From JAZBPO01 sp963691775 (GTDB lineage: Bacteria > Pseudomonadota > Gammaproteobacteria > Pseudomonadales > Azotimanducaceae), in contig OY829369.1 of assembly GCA_963691775.1 (NCBI GenBank), forward strand, positions 4,154,001-4,218,000: 64,000 nucleotides of DNA, given 5' to 3'. How positions within the stretch are numbered: position 1 is the stretch's first letter; every line of letters begins with the position of its first letter. Shown here in pieces: positions 41,267 to 49,845 of the stretch. The position numbers and the translations under genes were made by a program. The notes beneath the pieces were generated by a model. It did not search any database, was not told the origin of the DNA, and saw nothing but the letters and a program-made list of their open reading frames with translations.

Positions 41267-44164
41267 TCAGTAGTCCCCGAGCGTGTAGGTCACTTCGAGG
41301 CCGTAGAGGCGAGGCAGCGTTGTGCCGGCCGTGTGCCGGAAGTGCTCGGCTTCGCCGGCGCGAAGCACCTGCAGCACGCCGATTTCATCCATGACGTTGT
41401 TGACGAAGCCGGACACGATCCACTTCTCGTCCGGGCTCTTCCAGGTGCCTCGGACGTCCACGCGACCGTACGAAGGTGCCATTTCCTCTTCACGCTCGAA
41501 GGGCGAGTAGTAGACGTCGTCCACCCAGCTGTAATTCGAGAACACTTCGAAGCTGCCACGGTTGCCAAGCGGCCACATGTAGCTGCCGTACACCGTGAAT
41601 TTCAGCTCCGGAACCTGCAGCACCTGATTGCCGTTGATGTTCTCCGTGAGTGCATCGAAGTCGGGATAGAGCGACGCTGGAACCGTGGTACGAGACGGAT
41701 CCGAGAGGAACAGATCCTGGTCGTACTCGCTCGGCGTATAGCTGAAGTTGCCGCCCAGCGTGAGCCCCTCTGTGGCAAGCCAGATGATTTCGCCTTCGGC
41801 ACCGTAAATGCGTGCGCCCGGGGCCTCGAGGACGGAGGTCGATGTGCCCCCGATTGACGTGACCTCCGTGCCGACGGTGTGGATCGTCGAGTAGTCATAG
41901 AGATAGAACGAGCCGTTCAACTGCAGCGATCCGTCGAGCCAGCGAGTCTTGTAGCCGACTTCGTAAGCGATCAGCTCTTCGGGATCGTAGGTTGCGGTGT
42001 TCGAGAAGAACACCAGGTTGTATCCACCGGAGCGATAGCCCGTGGTTGCCGAGAAGTACATCATCTGGTCGTCAGTGATGTCCCAGTCGAGATTCACCCG
42101 ATAGGTCCATTCCTTGTCTTCGCGCTCGAACGGTCGATAGACCGATAGGCCGAAAGGAATGCCGCCATTCGTCGCGAGCGGTGTCGGCGAGTAGGTCCCG
42201 TCGCCGTTGTCGATCAGACCGCCGTTAGTGAGGTTGACCGCAGCGAGTCCGCCATACAGGGCCAGGAAGCCTCCGTTGGGATCGCCGCCAGTCTCGGAGT
42301 AGCGGAACAGGTTCTCTTCTGCTCGGACTTCATCAATGGCGTAGCGCAGGCCGAGCGTCAGAGTGAACTTATCGTTGATGTCCCAGACGCCCTGCGTGTA
42401 GGCCGCAAAGGCGTCCCGCTCGGTCTGCGTCGCGTAGAGCAGATCCGAGCCTTGCGTATTCGGGCCGTGGTTGACGTTCAACCCCTCGTCGTTGCCCGGG
42501 TCACCGAACCACTGCGAGAGATAGAGGTTGTTTGCGCCCGGGTCGGTCACCGCCGCATTACGCGTGCACGACGGCGCCGGATTCTCGGCCTGCGTGCAGG
42601 ACAACCGTGCGCTGTACAGGTTCGCCATCGGATTGGCGCCGAGGAGGGCAGATGCCGGCGTGCCCGCCGGGATGCCGGTTGCGTCGGCGACGGCCTGCGA
42701 GAGCGCCGTGTTGTCCTGATAGGGGTCGATCATGCGCCGCTCGCCGACGGCAGAGTAGAAGTCCCCCCGCTGGTCAATGACGGCATCGTAGAAGAAGATG
42801 CCGCTGGTCACGGAGATGTTGTCCGTGAAGTCAACGAATGCCTGCAGTTCGTGCGACTTGTACTCCGCTTCGTGGTTCACATAGAACTGACGGTCGTGGA
42901 ACTGGCTGGCTGTGTTGTCGTCGTCCGTCGTACGCTCGTAGATGAGGTCGTTGTAGCCGAATAGGTACTTGAGTTCGATCCGATCGCTGAGCGTCCACGT
43001 CGCATTGAACTGCGTACCGCGCTGCTTGAACTCTTCACGATTGAGTCCGTTCGTTGCGGCGCAGAGATCATCGCCGTCGATGTCCCCGCCGAAGACACAG
43101 TTGTTGTAGCGGGCGGCGTCCTCCGGAGAGGTGAAGTTGAAATCGGTCAGCGAGGCAGCCGCGTTCTGGAAGCCGTCGTTGTCCGAGAAGTCGATGCCTG
43201 CTCGTGCGGGCTGGGCCTGCTCCAGCGCGCCAGTTACGGGATCCGTGAAGGTCAGGATCGGCCGCGTGACGTCGTAGAAGTCACTCGATAGCGGGTCGGT
43301 TATCTGGTTCACGTCGATGCGCCGGAAGCCCGGAACCAAATCGATCGTGTTTCGAGACGCCTGGCCATCTTCGTTGAGGACGACGAGCCCCCCGCCATTG
43401 GCGCCGCCAAAGGAGCGGTCGATGTCCATAACGTTCTGGCGAATATTCAGTTCGAGGTTGTCCGTGGGCGTCCAGCGGAACTGAATGGCCCCGTTATGGG
43501 TCCCGAGACCGTCAAGGTCGTTGCCATCTCCGATTTCCTGGATGACCCCGTCGCGATCGCGATGGCTGTAGGTCAGTCGCGCTGAGAGCGTGTCCGTCAG
43601 CGCACCGGACAGCGCCCCGTAGTATTCGCGCGTGCCGTAGCTGCCGACGATGGACTTCAGCTGACCTTCGAACTCGTCGGTCGGTTCCTTGTACAGGATG
43701 TTGATGGCACCACCCACTGCGTTACGGCCGTACAGGGTGCCCTGGGGCCCTCGGAGCACCTCGATCCGCTCGACGTCAAAGAACGTCGCGGCGGTGGCCG
43801 TGAGCAGGTCCTCCGAGTAGATGCCGTTCATGTAGGTGGCAACGCCCGGGTCGCCGCCCAGGGCGCGGAAGTTCCGGCCTACACCGCGAACGGTCGCGTC
43901 ATAGGGCTGGATGGTTGTTGCAGGAACGAAGTTCTGCAGGTCTTCCTGATTGCGGATGCCGAAGTCGTCGAGGAACTCGCCATTAAACGCCGTGATCGAT
44001 ATCGACGTGTCCTGGATCGAGGCTTCCCTGCGCTCTGCGGTGACGATCACCTCCTCGACTTGCCTGCGTGCCGCGGGTTCCGCGGAGGCAGAAAGGGACG
44101 GCAGCAATACGGTACAGGCAGACACCACGAGCGGGACAACGCGTCCCGAATGCGATCTGAACAT
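41267..44164 (-). CDS. TonB-dependent outer-membrane receptor
   Basis: A 965-residue receptor with a signal peptide (ending SLSASAEPA) and a TonB box EEVIVTAER directly after it. The plug domain follows, with NFVPATTIQPYDATVRGVG, RIEVLRGPQGTLYGRNAVGG and INILYKEP. The rest is a 22-strand-type barrel with many aromatic-rich strands, ending in LEVTYTLGDY. It imports a ligand across the outer membrane using TonB energy. The ligand is unknown; the family is as large in carbon-scavenging bacteria as in iron uptake. It has a GAGGGGAG ribosome binding site and a good -35 promoter element with an adjacent inverted repeat upstream. Confidence 0.96.
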   Translation of the reverse strand: MFRSHSGRVVPLVVSACTVLLPSLSASAEPAARRQVEEVIVTAERREASIQDTSISITAFNGEFLDDFGIRNQEDLQNFVPATTIQPYDATVRGVGRNFRALGGDPGVATYMNGIYSEDLLTATAATFFDVERIEVLRGPQGTLYGRNAVGGAINILYKEPTDEFEGQLKSIVGSYGTREYYGALSGALTDTLSARLTYSHRDRDGVIQEIGDGNDLDGLGTHNGAIQFRWTPTDNLELNIRQNVMDIDRSFGGANGGGLVVLNEDGQASRNTIDLVPGFRRIDVNQITDPLSSDFYDVTRPILTFTDPVTGALEQAQPARAGIDFSDNDGFQNAAASLTDFNFTSPEDAARYNNCVFGGDIDGDDLCAATNGLNREEFKQRGTQFNATWTLSDRIELKYLFGYNDLIYERTTDDDNTASQFHDRQFYVNHEAEYKSHELQAFVDFTDNISVTSGIFFYDAVIDQRGDFYSAVGERRMIDPYQDNTALSQAVADATGIPAGTPASALLGANPMANLYSARLSCTQAENPAPSCTRNAAVTDPGANNLYLSQWFGDPGNDEGLNVNHGPNTQGSDLLYATQTERDAFAAYTQGVWDINDKFTLTLGLRYAIDEVRAEENLFRYSETGGDPNGGFLALYGGLAAVNLTNGGLIDNGDGTYSPTPLATNGGIPFGLSVYRPFEREDKEWTYRVNLDWDITDDQMMYFSATTGYRSGGYNLVFFSNTATYDPEELIAYEVGYKTRWLDGSLQLNGSFYLYDYSTIHTVGTEVTSIGGTSTSVLEAPGARIYGAEGEIIWLATEGLTLGGNFSYTPSEYDQDLFLSDPSRTTVPASLYPDFDALTENINGNQVLQVPELKFTVYGSYMWPLGNRGSFEVFSNYSWVDDVYYSPFEREEEMAPSYGRVDVRGTWKSPDEKWIVSGFVNNVMDEIGVLQVLRAGEAEHFRHTAGTTLPRLYGLEVTYTLGDY

Positions 44165-44246
44165 CGGTACTCCCCTCTATGACTATTGGGCCTTGCTGGC
44201 TCTTATCGGCACGCTGGCCCTTCGGGCTCTTGGCCGATGTGCTCCA

Positions 44247-44264
44247 CCGACTTCCCCAAGTCGG
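44247..44264 (-). other. Hairpin in the TonB receptor 5' leader
   Basis: A perfect 7-bp stem, CCGACTT and AAGTCGG around CCCC on the plus strand (GGGG loop in the mRNA). It lies about 15-30 bases after the predicted transcription start and about 80 bases before the ATG. It could affect mRNA stability or regulation. Confidence 0.4.
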
Positions 44265-44282
44265 ATTACGGACCACATACAG

Positions 44283-44311
44283 AGAAAATAGGTGTCGCCG
44301 CCCGCTGTCAA
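44283..44311 (-). promoter_or_regulatory. Sigma-70-type promoter of the TonB receptor gene
   Basis: On the minus strand a perfect -35 TTGACA (plus 44306-44311) is followed after 17 bases by TTTTCT (44283-44288), overlapping a TATTTT two bases earlier. The -10 is weak, the -35 ideal. The predicted start site leaves a leader of about 110 nt. Confidence 0.55.
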
Positions 44312-44314
44312 GCC

Positions 44315-44334
44315 GAACAATCGACGAATTGTTC
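44315..44334. promoter_or_regulatory. 20-bp inverted repeat, candidate operator
   Basis: GAACAAT-N6-ATTGTTC, a perfect 7-6-7 inverted repeat, three bases upstream of the -35 of the TonB receptor promoter. Size and symmetry fit the site of a dimeric regulator. No regulator gene is nearby. Confidence 0.45.
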
Positions 44335-44345
44335 AATGCAGCGGA

Positions 44346-44885
44346 TCAATCGGTTCTGTTCGCGAGTCGATCAACGCTCGCTTTCAGTAGCACTCCGACG
44401 GTACAGAAGAGGGCGAGCATCGCCGCCGCACCGCCGCAATAGGCGAGTGCGCCCGCGAAATCCCCGGCGCCATGGAGGGTGTCACCAACCGACAGGCCGC
44501 GATTCGGGGCAAGATTGCCGGCCCAATAGAAGAGGGTATTGCCCCAGCCGGTGATGATGAGTGGCCACGTGAGCCAGCGTGCTCGTGCCGGTTCGAGTGC
44601 AAGAGGTTGGAAAGTAAGCGCGAGAAGAACGAGGAGCATGCCGTTGGTGATGCCGCCGACGTGAGCGGCCTGCCAGCCGCGGGTGCTGCCAGGTATGGAA
44701 ACCTCCCAGGCCGGCATGGGCCATAGCGCGACCGCATCGAGCAGGGAGAACACCAGGCCGACGCCGGCGACGAGACCGACGCCAAGAACCGCGAGTCCGT
44801 GGGCGATGACGACAGTCATGGCGTGACGGAGCTCCCGTTCGACTTCGCGAATGGCGTCGACAGCGCTAAGGGGCGCTTCGGTCAT
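44346..44885 (-). CDS. Styrene-oxide-isomerase-like haem membrane protein
   Basis: A 179-residue protein with four hydrophobic helices. It aligns by eye with styrene oxide isomerase StyC: IPGSTRGWQAAHVGGITNG matches the StyC block around VPGS..GW..AHVGG..NG, and GWGNTLFYWAGNLAPNRGLS matches GWSN..FY...N.SPNRGL. His75 corresponds to the StyC haem-b ligand His58, Asn81 to Asn64 and Tyr120 to Tyr103; StyC Asp95 is Thr112 here. SOI enzymes rearrange epoxides to aldehydes, and hydroxylaminobenzene mutases are related. Its ATG overlaps the stop of the PF10118 hydrolase gene (ATGA). Family recalled from memory, not searched. Confidence 0.7.
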   Translation of the reverse strand: MTEAPLSAVDAIREVERELRHAMTVVIAHGLAVLGVGLVAGVGLVFSLLDAVALWPMPAWEVSIPGSTRGWQAAHVGGITNGMLLVLLALTFQPLALEPARARWLTWPLIITGWGNTLFYWAGNLAPNRGLSVGDTLHGAGDFAGALAYCGGAAAMLALFCTVGVLLKASVDRLANRTD

Positions 44886-45772
44886 GTGGATGGTGTCCCG
44901 GCAAGCATGGTGTGAACGGCGTCTTCATCCAAAAAGTGTGCGTCGCCGCCGCGCTCCGTGTAGTCGCGCCAAGCCGTCGCGATTCGGTTCTGTCCGCTCG
45001 TACAGATCGGGTGGCGGCGGGGGTGATAGCCGCGCCGCAGGACCGGCAGCGATGCGCAAAAGAGGTCGCGAGCAAAGCGCGCAAAAAAGCGCCGGGCCCT
45101 GAGCTTGGAGATCAGCGGCCGGTTTTCGCTGCGTACCATTGCGTGGAACGCGAGCAGAGTTTCCCTGGCGATGTGCGCGAAAGCCCGGAGCACCATGGCC
45201 TTGCGATACCACTCATGCTCGGCGAAGAGCGCCTGGTAGACATCGAAGGCGACTGCGCCACGCTCGACCTCCTCAACCTGGTGCCAGACCCACAGGGCGC
45301 GAAGGGACGGGTCCGCGTCACCCATCAGCTCCGCGTAGCGGTCGAGAATGATGGCGCCGCCGAGGAACGTGAAGGTTTCGTAACCCGCCGTGAAGCCGAC
45401 GCGAAAGCGGCGGTCACTGCGCGCGAAAGCACGCTCGAAGGCTTCTCTTGCGTTTGCCTCGACTTCGCCCAGATGCGGATAGCGCGCACACATGGCGGCG
45501 TTCCACTGTTCGAAATTGAAAGCGTGATGCGCTTCTTGGCCGATGATTCGGCGCACGTCATCTCGCAACGCACCACTGCGCAGGTCGTCACGGTAGGTGC
45601 GCAGCGTGCTGATCAGGAAGCGTTCGAAGAAGGGGACGTGCAAGCCGAGCGCGTTGATGAAGCGCGAAAAATCGGGGCAGCTCTGCGACCAGACCGGATC
45701 GGCGTTTGCGAGTCTTTCGGCGTCGAAACGCAAGGGCCGGATCGGAAACAAATCCATCGGGTGTGCGGTCAT
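44882..45772 (-). CDS. Predicted metal-dependent hydrolase (PF10118 family)
   Basis: A 296-residue helical protein of the COG3687/PF10118 'predicted metal-dependent hydrolase' family. It has an iron-oxygenase-like set of helices with conserved acids and His: GQEAHHAFNFEQWN near residue 80 and WHQVEEVERGAVAFDVY near residue 165. Activity in this family is not established; its helices and E/H pattern recall di-iron proteins. ATG at 45772 is preferred over a start further upstream. It is the first gene of a two-gene operon with the styrene-oxide-isomerase-like gene. Confidence 0.8.
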   Translation of the reverse strand: MTAHPMDLFPIRPLRFDAERLANADPVWSQSCPDFSRFINALGLHVPFFERFLISTLRTYRDDLRSGALRDDVRRIIGQEAHHAFNFEQWNAAMCARYPHLGEVEANAREAFERAFARSDRRFRVGFTAGYETFTFLGGAIILDRYAELMGDADPSLRALWVWHQVEEVERGAVAFDVYQALFAEHEWYRKAMVLRAFAHIARETLLAFHAMVRSENRPLISKLRARRFFARFARDLFCASLPVLRRGYHPRRHPICTSGQNRIATAWRDYTERGGDAHFLDEDAVHTMLAGTPST

Positions 45773-46221
45773 GGTCGCGCCCCCCTCGCTGCCGCGGACC
45801 TCGAGAGTGCACGGTGGAAAGCGCTGGCGCAAAACACCATGCGTCGCACCATGCGAGCCCTTCACCCAGAGCCTTCGGGCTCTGTTTCGGTTCTATTTCA
45901 TAGCTACGCCTGGCGTGCGTCCCTCTCTAGTGGCTGGCGAAGGATCGACAGTGCTCGGCGGGAAGGTAGACGCGCTCGCGACGACGCTCCGGAAAGGGAC
46001 GGAGCACATGCTCTGCCCGCCCGTGCGGGCAACTGCCGCTGCGTGCTCGCGCAGCGCGTCAGCGGTGCCGGCGGGTGCTCAGGTTTGTGCCCGGTGTGGC
46101 CCGGCCCGTGCTTTGGCACAATCGGCGACCCCGAGGGGGACGGCGGTGCGCCGGCGCGGTCCGTAGAGTCCGAACGCGCACGCGCCTTTCACGATTCACG
46201 CACGTAGCGCGGAGAGACTTC
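45773..46221. other. 449-bp divergent intergenic region
   Basis: Between the PF10118 gene (left) and mmsA (right). It contains a hairpin with a UUCG loop at 45867-45884 and GC-rich sequence with several ATG/GTG frames but no protein-like translation. A GGAGAGA ribosome binding site precedes mmsA. I see no tRNA-like or known riboswitch structure and no promoter I would defend. Confidence 0.45.
45867..45884 (+). terminator. UUCG-loop hairpin with T-rich tail
   Basis: CAGAGCC-TTCG-GGCTCTG followed on the plus strand by TTTCGGTTCTATTT. A stable tetraloop and a broken T tract resemble an intrinsic terminator reading rightward. No gene upstream on that strand needs it, so it might end a short leader or small RNA, or shield mmsA from read-through. 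Confidence 0.35.
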
Positions 46222-47718
46222 ATGGCTGATCGCCTGCCGTTGTTCATCGATGGCGAATGGATTCATAGCACATCCACGGACTCGCTCGAGGTGCGAAATC
46301 CCGCAACCCAGACCGTGCTTGCTGAAGTGCCATGCGCGACGCGCGAAGAGATGGAACGAGCCGTCGCAAGCGCCCGGTCCGCGTTCAGGAGCTGGCGCGA
46401 AGTTGCGGTGCCGGAGCGCTCACGCCTCATGCTGCGGTACCAGCAATTGCTGAAGGAACGGCACGACGACATCGCGACCGTTCTCGCGCAGGAAACAGGC
46501 AAGACCTTCGAAGACGCCAAGGGCGACGTCTGGCGCGGCATCGAAGTGGTCGAGCAGGCCGCGAACATCGCGCCGCTGCTCATGGGCGAAACGGTCGAGA
46601 ACGTCGCCCGCCGCATCGACACCTATTCTGTCCGTCAGCCGATGGGCGTGTTCGGTGGCATCACGCCCTTCAACTTTCCGGCCATGATTCCGCTCTGGAT
46701 GTTCCCCATGGCGATCGCCTGCGGCAACACGTTCGTGCTCAAGCCTTCCGAGCGCGATCCGATGACGCCGAATCTGCTTGCCGAACTCTTCGTTGAGGCC
46801 GGCGCACCGAAGGGGGTGCTGCAGGTGATCCACGGGACGGCGGACGCGGTGAACTTCATCTGCGATCACCCGGACATTCGGGGCGTGTCCTTCGTCGGTT
46901 CCGTGCCCGTCGGCCAGCACGTCTACCGGCGCGCGGCTGCGTCGCTCAAGCGCGTCCAATGCATGGCCGGGGCAAAGAATCACATGGTGATCCTGCCCGA
47001 CGCCTCGAAGGAGCAGGTCATCTCCAATATCGTGGGGGCGTCCTGTGGCGCCGCCGGTCAGCGCTGCATGGCGATCTCTGTCGCCATGTTTGTTGGAGAG
47101 GCGCAGGAGTGGATTCCCGATGTGAAGGACGCCATGGCAGCGATCCGGCCGGGCGCCTGGGACGATCCCGAGGCAGCGCTCGGTCCGCTCATCACGGCGC
47201 AGGCAAAGGATCGGGTCGTGAATCTCATCAAGGGCGGCGTTCAGGAAGGGGCGAAATTGCTGCTCGACGGCACTGACTGCAAGGTCGAGGGCTATCCGGA
47301 TGGGAACTGGGTGGGCCCGACCCTCTTCGACGAAGTGACGCCGGAAATGTCGATCTATCGCGAGGAAATCTTCGGCCCGGTGCTCTGCGCGATGCGCGCC
47401 GACGATCTCGATGACGCGATTCGCACCGTGAATGCGAGCCCCTATGGCAACGGCACATCGATCTTCACCTCGAATGGTGGCAACGCGCGCAAGTATCAGC
47501 ACGAGATCGACGTCGGTCAGGTGGGTATCAACGTGCCGATCCCGGTACCGCTGCCCTTCTTCTCCTTCACGGGCTGGGGCGGCAGTTTCTACGGGGACAT
47601 TCACCCCTATGGGAAGGATGCGCCGCGTTTCTACACCGAAATCAAGACCATGACGGCGCGCTGGTTCGACGACAGCCCCGTCGCTGCGGGGCCGAACATG
47701 AGTATCAATCTGCGCTGA
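46222..47718 (+). CDS. mmsA: CoA-acylating methylmalonate-semialdehyde dehydrogenase
   Basis: A 498-residue aldehyde dehydrogenase of the MMSDH type, which converts methylmalonate semialdehyde to propionyl-CoA at the end of valine catabolism. Marks are FIDGEWIHS at the start, GITPFNFPAMIPLWMFPMA (MMSDH hallmark), KPSERDP, FVGSVPVGQHVYRRA, and the catalytic Cys282 in GAAGQRCMA. The C-terminus has PVPLPFFSFTGWGGSFYGD, again typical of MMSDH. It is followed by acyl-CoA dehydrogenase, enoyl-CoA hydratase, HIBYL-CoA hydrolase and mmsB, the complete valine branch from isobutyryl-CoA. Confidence 0.96.
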   Translation: MADRLPLFIDGEWIHSTSTDSLEVRNPATQTVLAEVPCATREEMERAVASARSAFRSWREVAVPERSRLMLRYQQLLKERHDDIATVLAQETGKTFEDAKGDVWRGIEVVEQAANIAPLLMGETVENVARRIDTYSVRQPMGVFGGITPFNFPAMIPLWMFPMAIACGNTFVLKPSERDPMTPNLLAELFVEAGAPKGVLQVIHGTADAVNFICDHPDIRGVSFVGSVPVGQHVYRRAAASLKRVQCMAGAKNHMVILPDASKEQVISNIVGASCGAAGQRCMAISVAMFVGEAQEWIPDVKDAMAAIRPGAWDDPEAALGPLITAQAKDRVVNLIKGGVQEGAKLLLDGTDCKVEGYPDGNWVGPTLFDEVTPEMSIYREEIFGPVLCAMRADDLDDAIRTVNASPYGNGTSIFTSNGGNARKYQHEIDVGQVGINVPIPVPLPFFSFTGWGGSFYGDIHPYGKDAPRFYTEIKTMTARWFDDSPVAAGPNMSINLR

Positions 47719-47884
47719 TGCTGAGCCAGGATGCCGGGGATCGCGCTGCGCGCGGTCGGAGCCGTGCTCCCTGGCGGGAGAGTTGTGTGCACTGAACGTG
47801 TCCCGCCCCTTTGCCGAGAGAGGGATCGACGGAGGCGGCGACGGACGAGATATTGGGAGCGGGCGCTGCCGGGACGCTGGAGCC

Positions 47885-49060
47885 ATGGATTTCGAACTGA
47901 ATGACGACCAACAGGCGTACGTGGAAACGGCGCGGCGTTTCGCGGCGGAGTCGATGGCGCCGCACGCGGCGCAGTGGGATCTGGAGCAGATCTTCCCCGT
48001 CGACGTGATTCGTGCGGCAGGGGAGCTCGGATTCCTCAGCATGTACACGCCGGAGGACGTGGGCGGCATGGGTATGAGTCGCCTCGATGCGGCGCTCGTG
48101 TTCGAAGAGCTGGCGGGTGGCTGCACCTCGACGGCGGCGTTCATGACAATCCACAACATGGCGCTTTGGATGATCGCGCGCTTCGGTGGCGAGGCGACAA
48201 AGGAGCGCTTTGTACCTCCGCTCCTGTCGGGGGAGCTGTTCGCCTCCTACTGCCTGACGGAGCCGAATGCCGGCTCTGATGCCGCTGCTTTGCGGACCAC
48301 CGCAACAATCGATGGCGATGGCTACGTGCTGTCGGGCCAGAAGATGTTCATTTCCGGCGGCGGCGACACGGGCGTACTCGTGGTGATGGCGCGGGTCGCG
48401 GACGCCGAAGGCCCTCGGCCCGGGCCGAAGGGGATTTCTGCTTTCGTTTTACCTGCTGATGCGTCCGGCATCAGCTATGGCCGCAAGGAAGACAAGATGG
48501 GTTGGAACAGCCAACCCACGCGCGCGATCACGTTCGATGGCGTGCGCGTTCCGGCGGAGGACCGCCTAGGTGCCGAAGGCGAAGGCTTCAAGATCGCGAT
48601 GCAGGGATTGGATGGCGGGCGGATCAACATCGCGACGACGGCTGTTGGCACTGCCCAGGCCGCCCTCGACGCCACCCTGCGCTATGTGCAGGAGCGGGAG
48701 GCCTTCGGCGGGCCTATCTCGCAGTTCCAGAACACCCAGTTCAAACTCGCAGACATGGCAACGGAGCTCGTTGCGGCGCGGCAGATGGTTCGGCTTGCAG
48801 CAGCGCGACTCGACGCCAAGCATCCGGAGGCGACGGTCTACTGCGCCATGGCCAAGCGCTTTGCCACCGATGTCGCCTTCGAGGTGTGCAATCAGGCGCT
48901 GCAGTTGCACGGCGGGTACGGCTATCTGAAGGAGTACCCGCTCGAGCGTCACGTTCGCGACGTCCGGGTTCACCAGATTCTCGAGGGCACGAACGAGATC
49001 ATGCGGGTGATTATCTCCCGCCGCGTGATGATGGATGGGGCGATGGAGATCATCCGATGA
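47885..49060 (+). CDS. Acyl-CoA dehydrogenase, probable isobutyryl-CoA dehydrogenase
   Basis: A 391-residue FAD acyl-CoA dehydrogenase. It has CLTEPNAGSDAAALRTTA, the beta-domain KMGWNSQPTRAITFDGVRVP, the LQLHGGYGYLKEYPLERHVRDVR cofactor block, and the catalytic Glu367 in QILEGTNEI. Position between mmsA and an enoyl-CoA hydratase in a valine cluster suggests isobutyryl-CoA as substrate. Its stop overlaps the ATG of the hydratase (ATGA). The ATG at 47885 has a GGAG site. Confidence 0.93.
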   Translation: MDFELNDDQQAYVETARRFAAESMAPHAAQWDLEQIFPVDVIRAAGELGFLSMYTPEDVGGMGMSRLDAALVFEELAGGCTSTAAFMTIHNMALWMIARFGGEATKERFVPPLLSGELFASYCLTEPNAGSDAAALRTTATIDGDGYVLSGQKMFISGGGDTGVLVVMARVADAEGPRPGPKGISAFVLPADASGISYGRKEDKMGWNSQPTRAITFDGVRVPAEDRLGAEGEGFKIAMQGLDGGRINIATTAVGTAQAALDATLRYVQEREAFGGPISQFQNTQFKLADMATELVAARQMVRLAAARLDAKHPEATVYCAMAKRFATDVAFEVCNQALQLHGGYGYLKEYPLERHVRDVRVHQILEGTNEIMRVIISRRVMMDGAMEIIR

Positions 49061-49845
49061 TCGAGAGCACGACCGACAAGCTGAAGCTGAGCATCGAAGG
49101 CACCACCGCCATCGTCTCCATAGACAATCCCTCGGCGAACGTCTGGGATGCTGAGTCGCTTGTAGGCCTGCGCGATCTTGTGTGCGCCCTGAACGCCGAG
49201 CGCGAGATCTATGCACTCGTGATCACGGGCGCCGGCGAGAAGTTCTTCTCGGCGGGCGCCGATCTCAAGGTCTTCGCAGACGGCGACAAGGCCAACGCTC
49301 GCCTCATGGCGCGACGTTTCGGCGAGGCTTTCGAAACGCTCGCGGCCTATCGCGGGGTGTCCATCGCCGCGATCAACGGCTACGCCATGGGGGGCGGCCT
49401 GGAATGTGCGATGGCGTGCGATATTCGCATAGCAGAGGCGCATGCGCAGATGGCGCTTCCTGAAGGCACGGTTGGCCTTCTGCCTTGCGGTGGAGGTACG
49501 CAGAACCTCTCCTGGATCGTTGGGGAAGGCTGGGCGAAGCGCATGATCCTGTGCGGTGAACGGGTAGACGCCGCAACCGCCGAGCGCATCGGTCTCGTTG
49601 AACAGGTCGTCGAGCGCGGCGCGGCCCTTGCGGCCGCCACTGCCCTCGCGGAGAAAGTCGCGAATCAGTCGCCCACGTCCGTCGCGGCATGCAAGGGCCT
49701 GATCCAGAAGGCGCGCAGCGGCCCGATCAATGGAGCCTATACGAGCGAGCGAGAGGCCTTCGTCGACCTCTTCGATACGCAGGATCAGGCGGAAGGCGTC
49801 AATGCCTTCCTCGAAAAGCGAAAAGCGGCGTGGAAGAACGCCTGA
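49057..49845 (+). CDS. Enoyl-CoA hydratase family protein
   Basis: A 262-residue crotonase-fold protein, likely hydrating methacrylyl-CoA in valine breakdown. Oxyanion loops are FFSAGADLKVFADG and INGYAMGGGLECAMACD, followed by LPEGTVGLLPCGGGTQNL. The two glutamates of a classical hydratase (in the GGGxE and PEx regions) are present. It is translationally coupled to the acyl-CoA dehydrogenase. The gene ends 356 bp before the hydrolase gene. Confidence 0.92.
   Translation: MIESTTDKLKLSIEGTTAIVSIDNPSANVWDAESLVGLRDLVCALNAEREIYALVITGAGEKFFSAGADLKVFADGDKANARLMARRFGEAFETLAAYRGVSIAAINGYAMGGGLECAMACDIRIAEAHAQMALPEGTVGLLPCGGGTQNLSWIVGEGWAKRMILCGERVDAATAERIGLVEQVVERGAALAAATALAEKVANQSPTSVAACKGLIQKARSGPINGAYTSEREAFVDLFDTQDQAEGVNAFLEKRKAAWKNA

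Noticed and set aside
44165..44282. Cobalamin riboswitch in the TonB receptor leader
   Set aside because: No B12-box-like sequence is visible in the leader; only simple hairpins.
44346..44885. Genuine styrene catabolic gene
   Set aside because: No styAB, styD or paa genes nearby and one catalytic position differs, so only a family-level call is made.
46110..46135. Sigma-54 promoter (TTTGGCACAATC) upstream of mmsA
   Set aside because: TGGCAC is present but the required GC/TTGC element at the right spacing is missing.
44912..46207. Plus-strand open frame across the PF10118 gene and the intergenic region
   Set aside because: Translation is low-complexity and overlaps a motif-bearing gene on the other strand.
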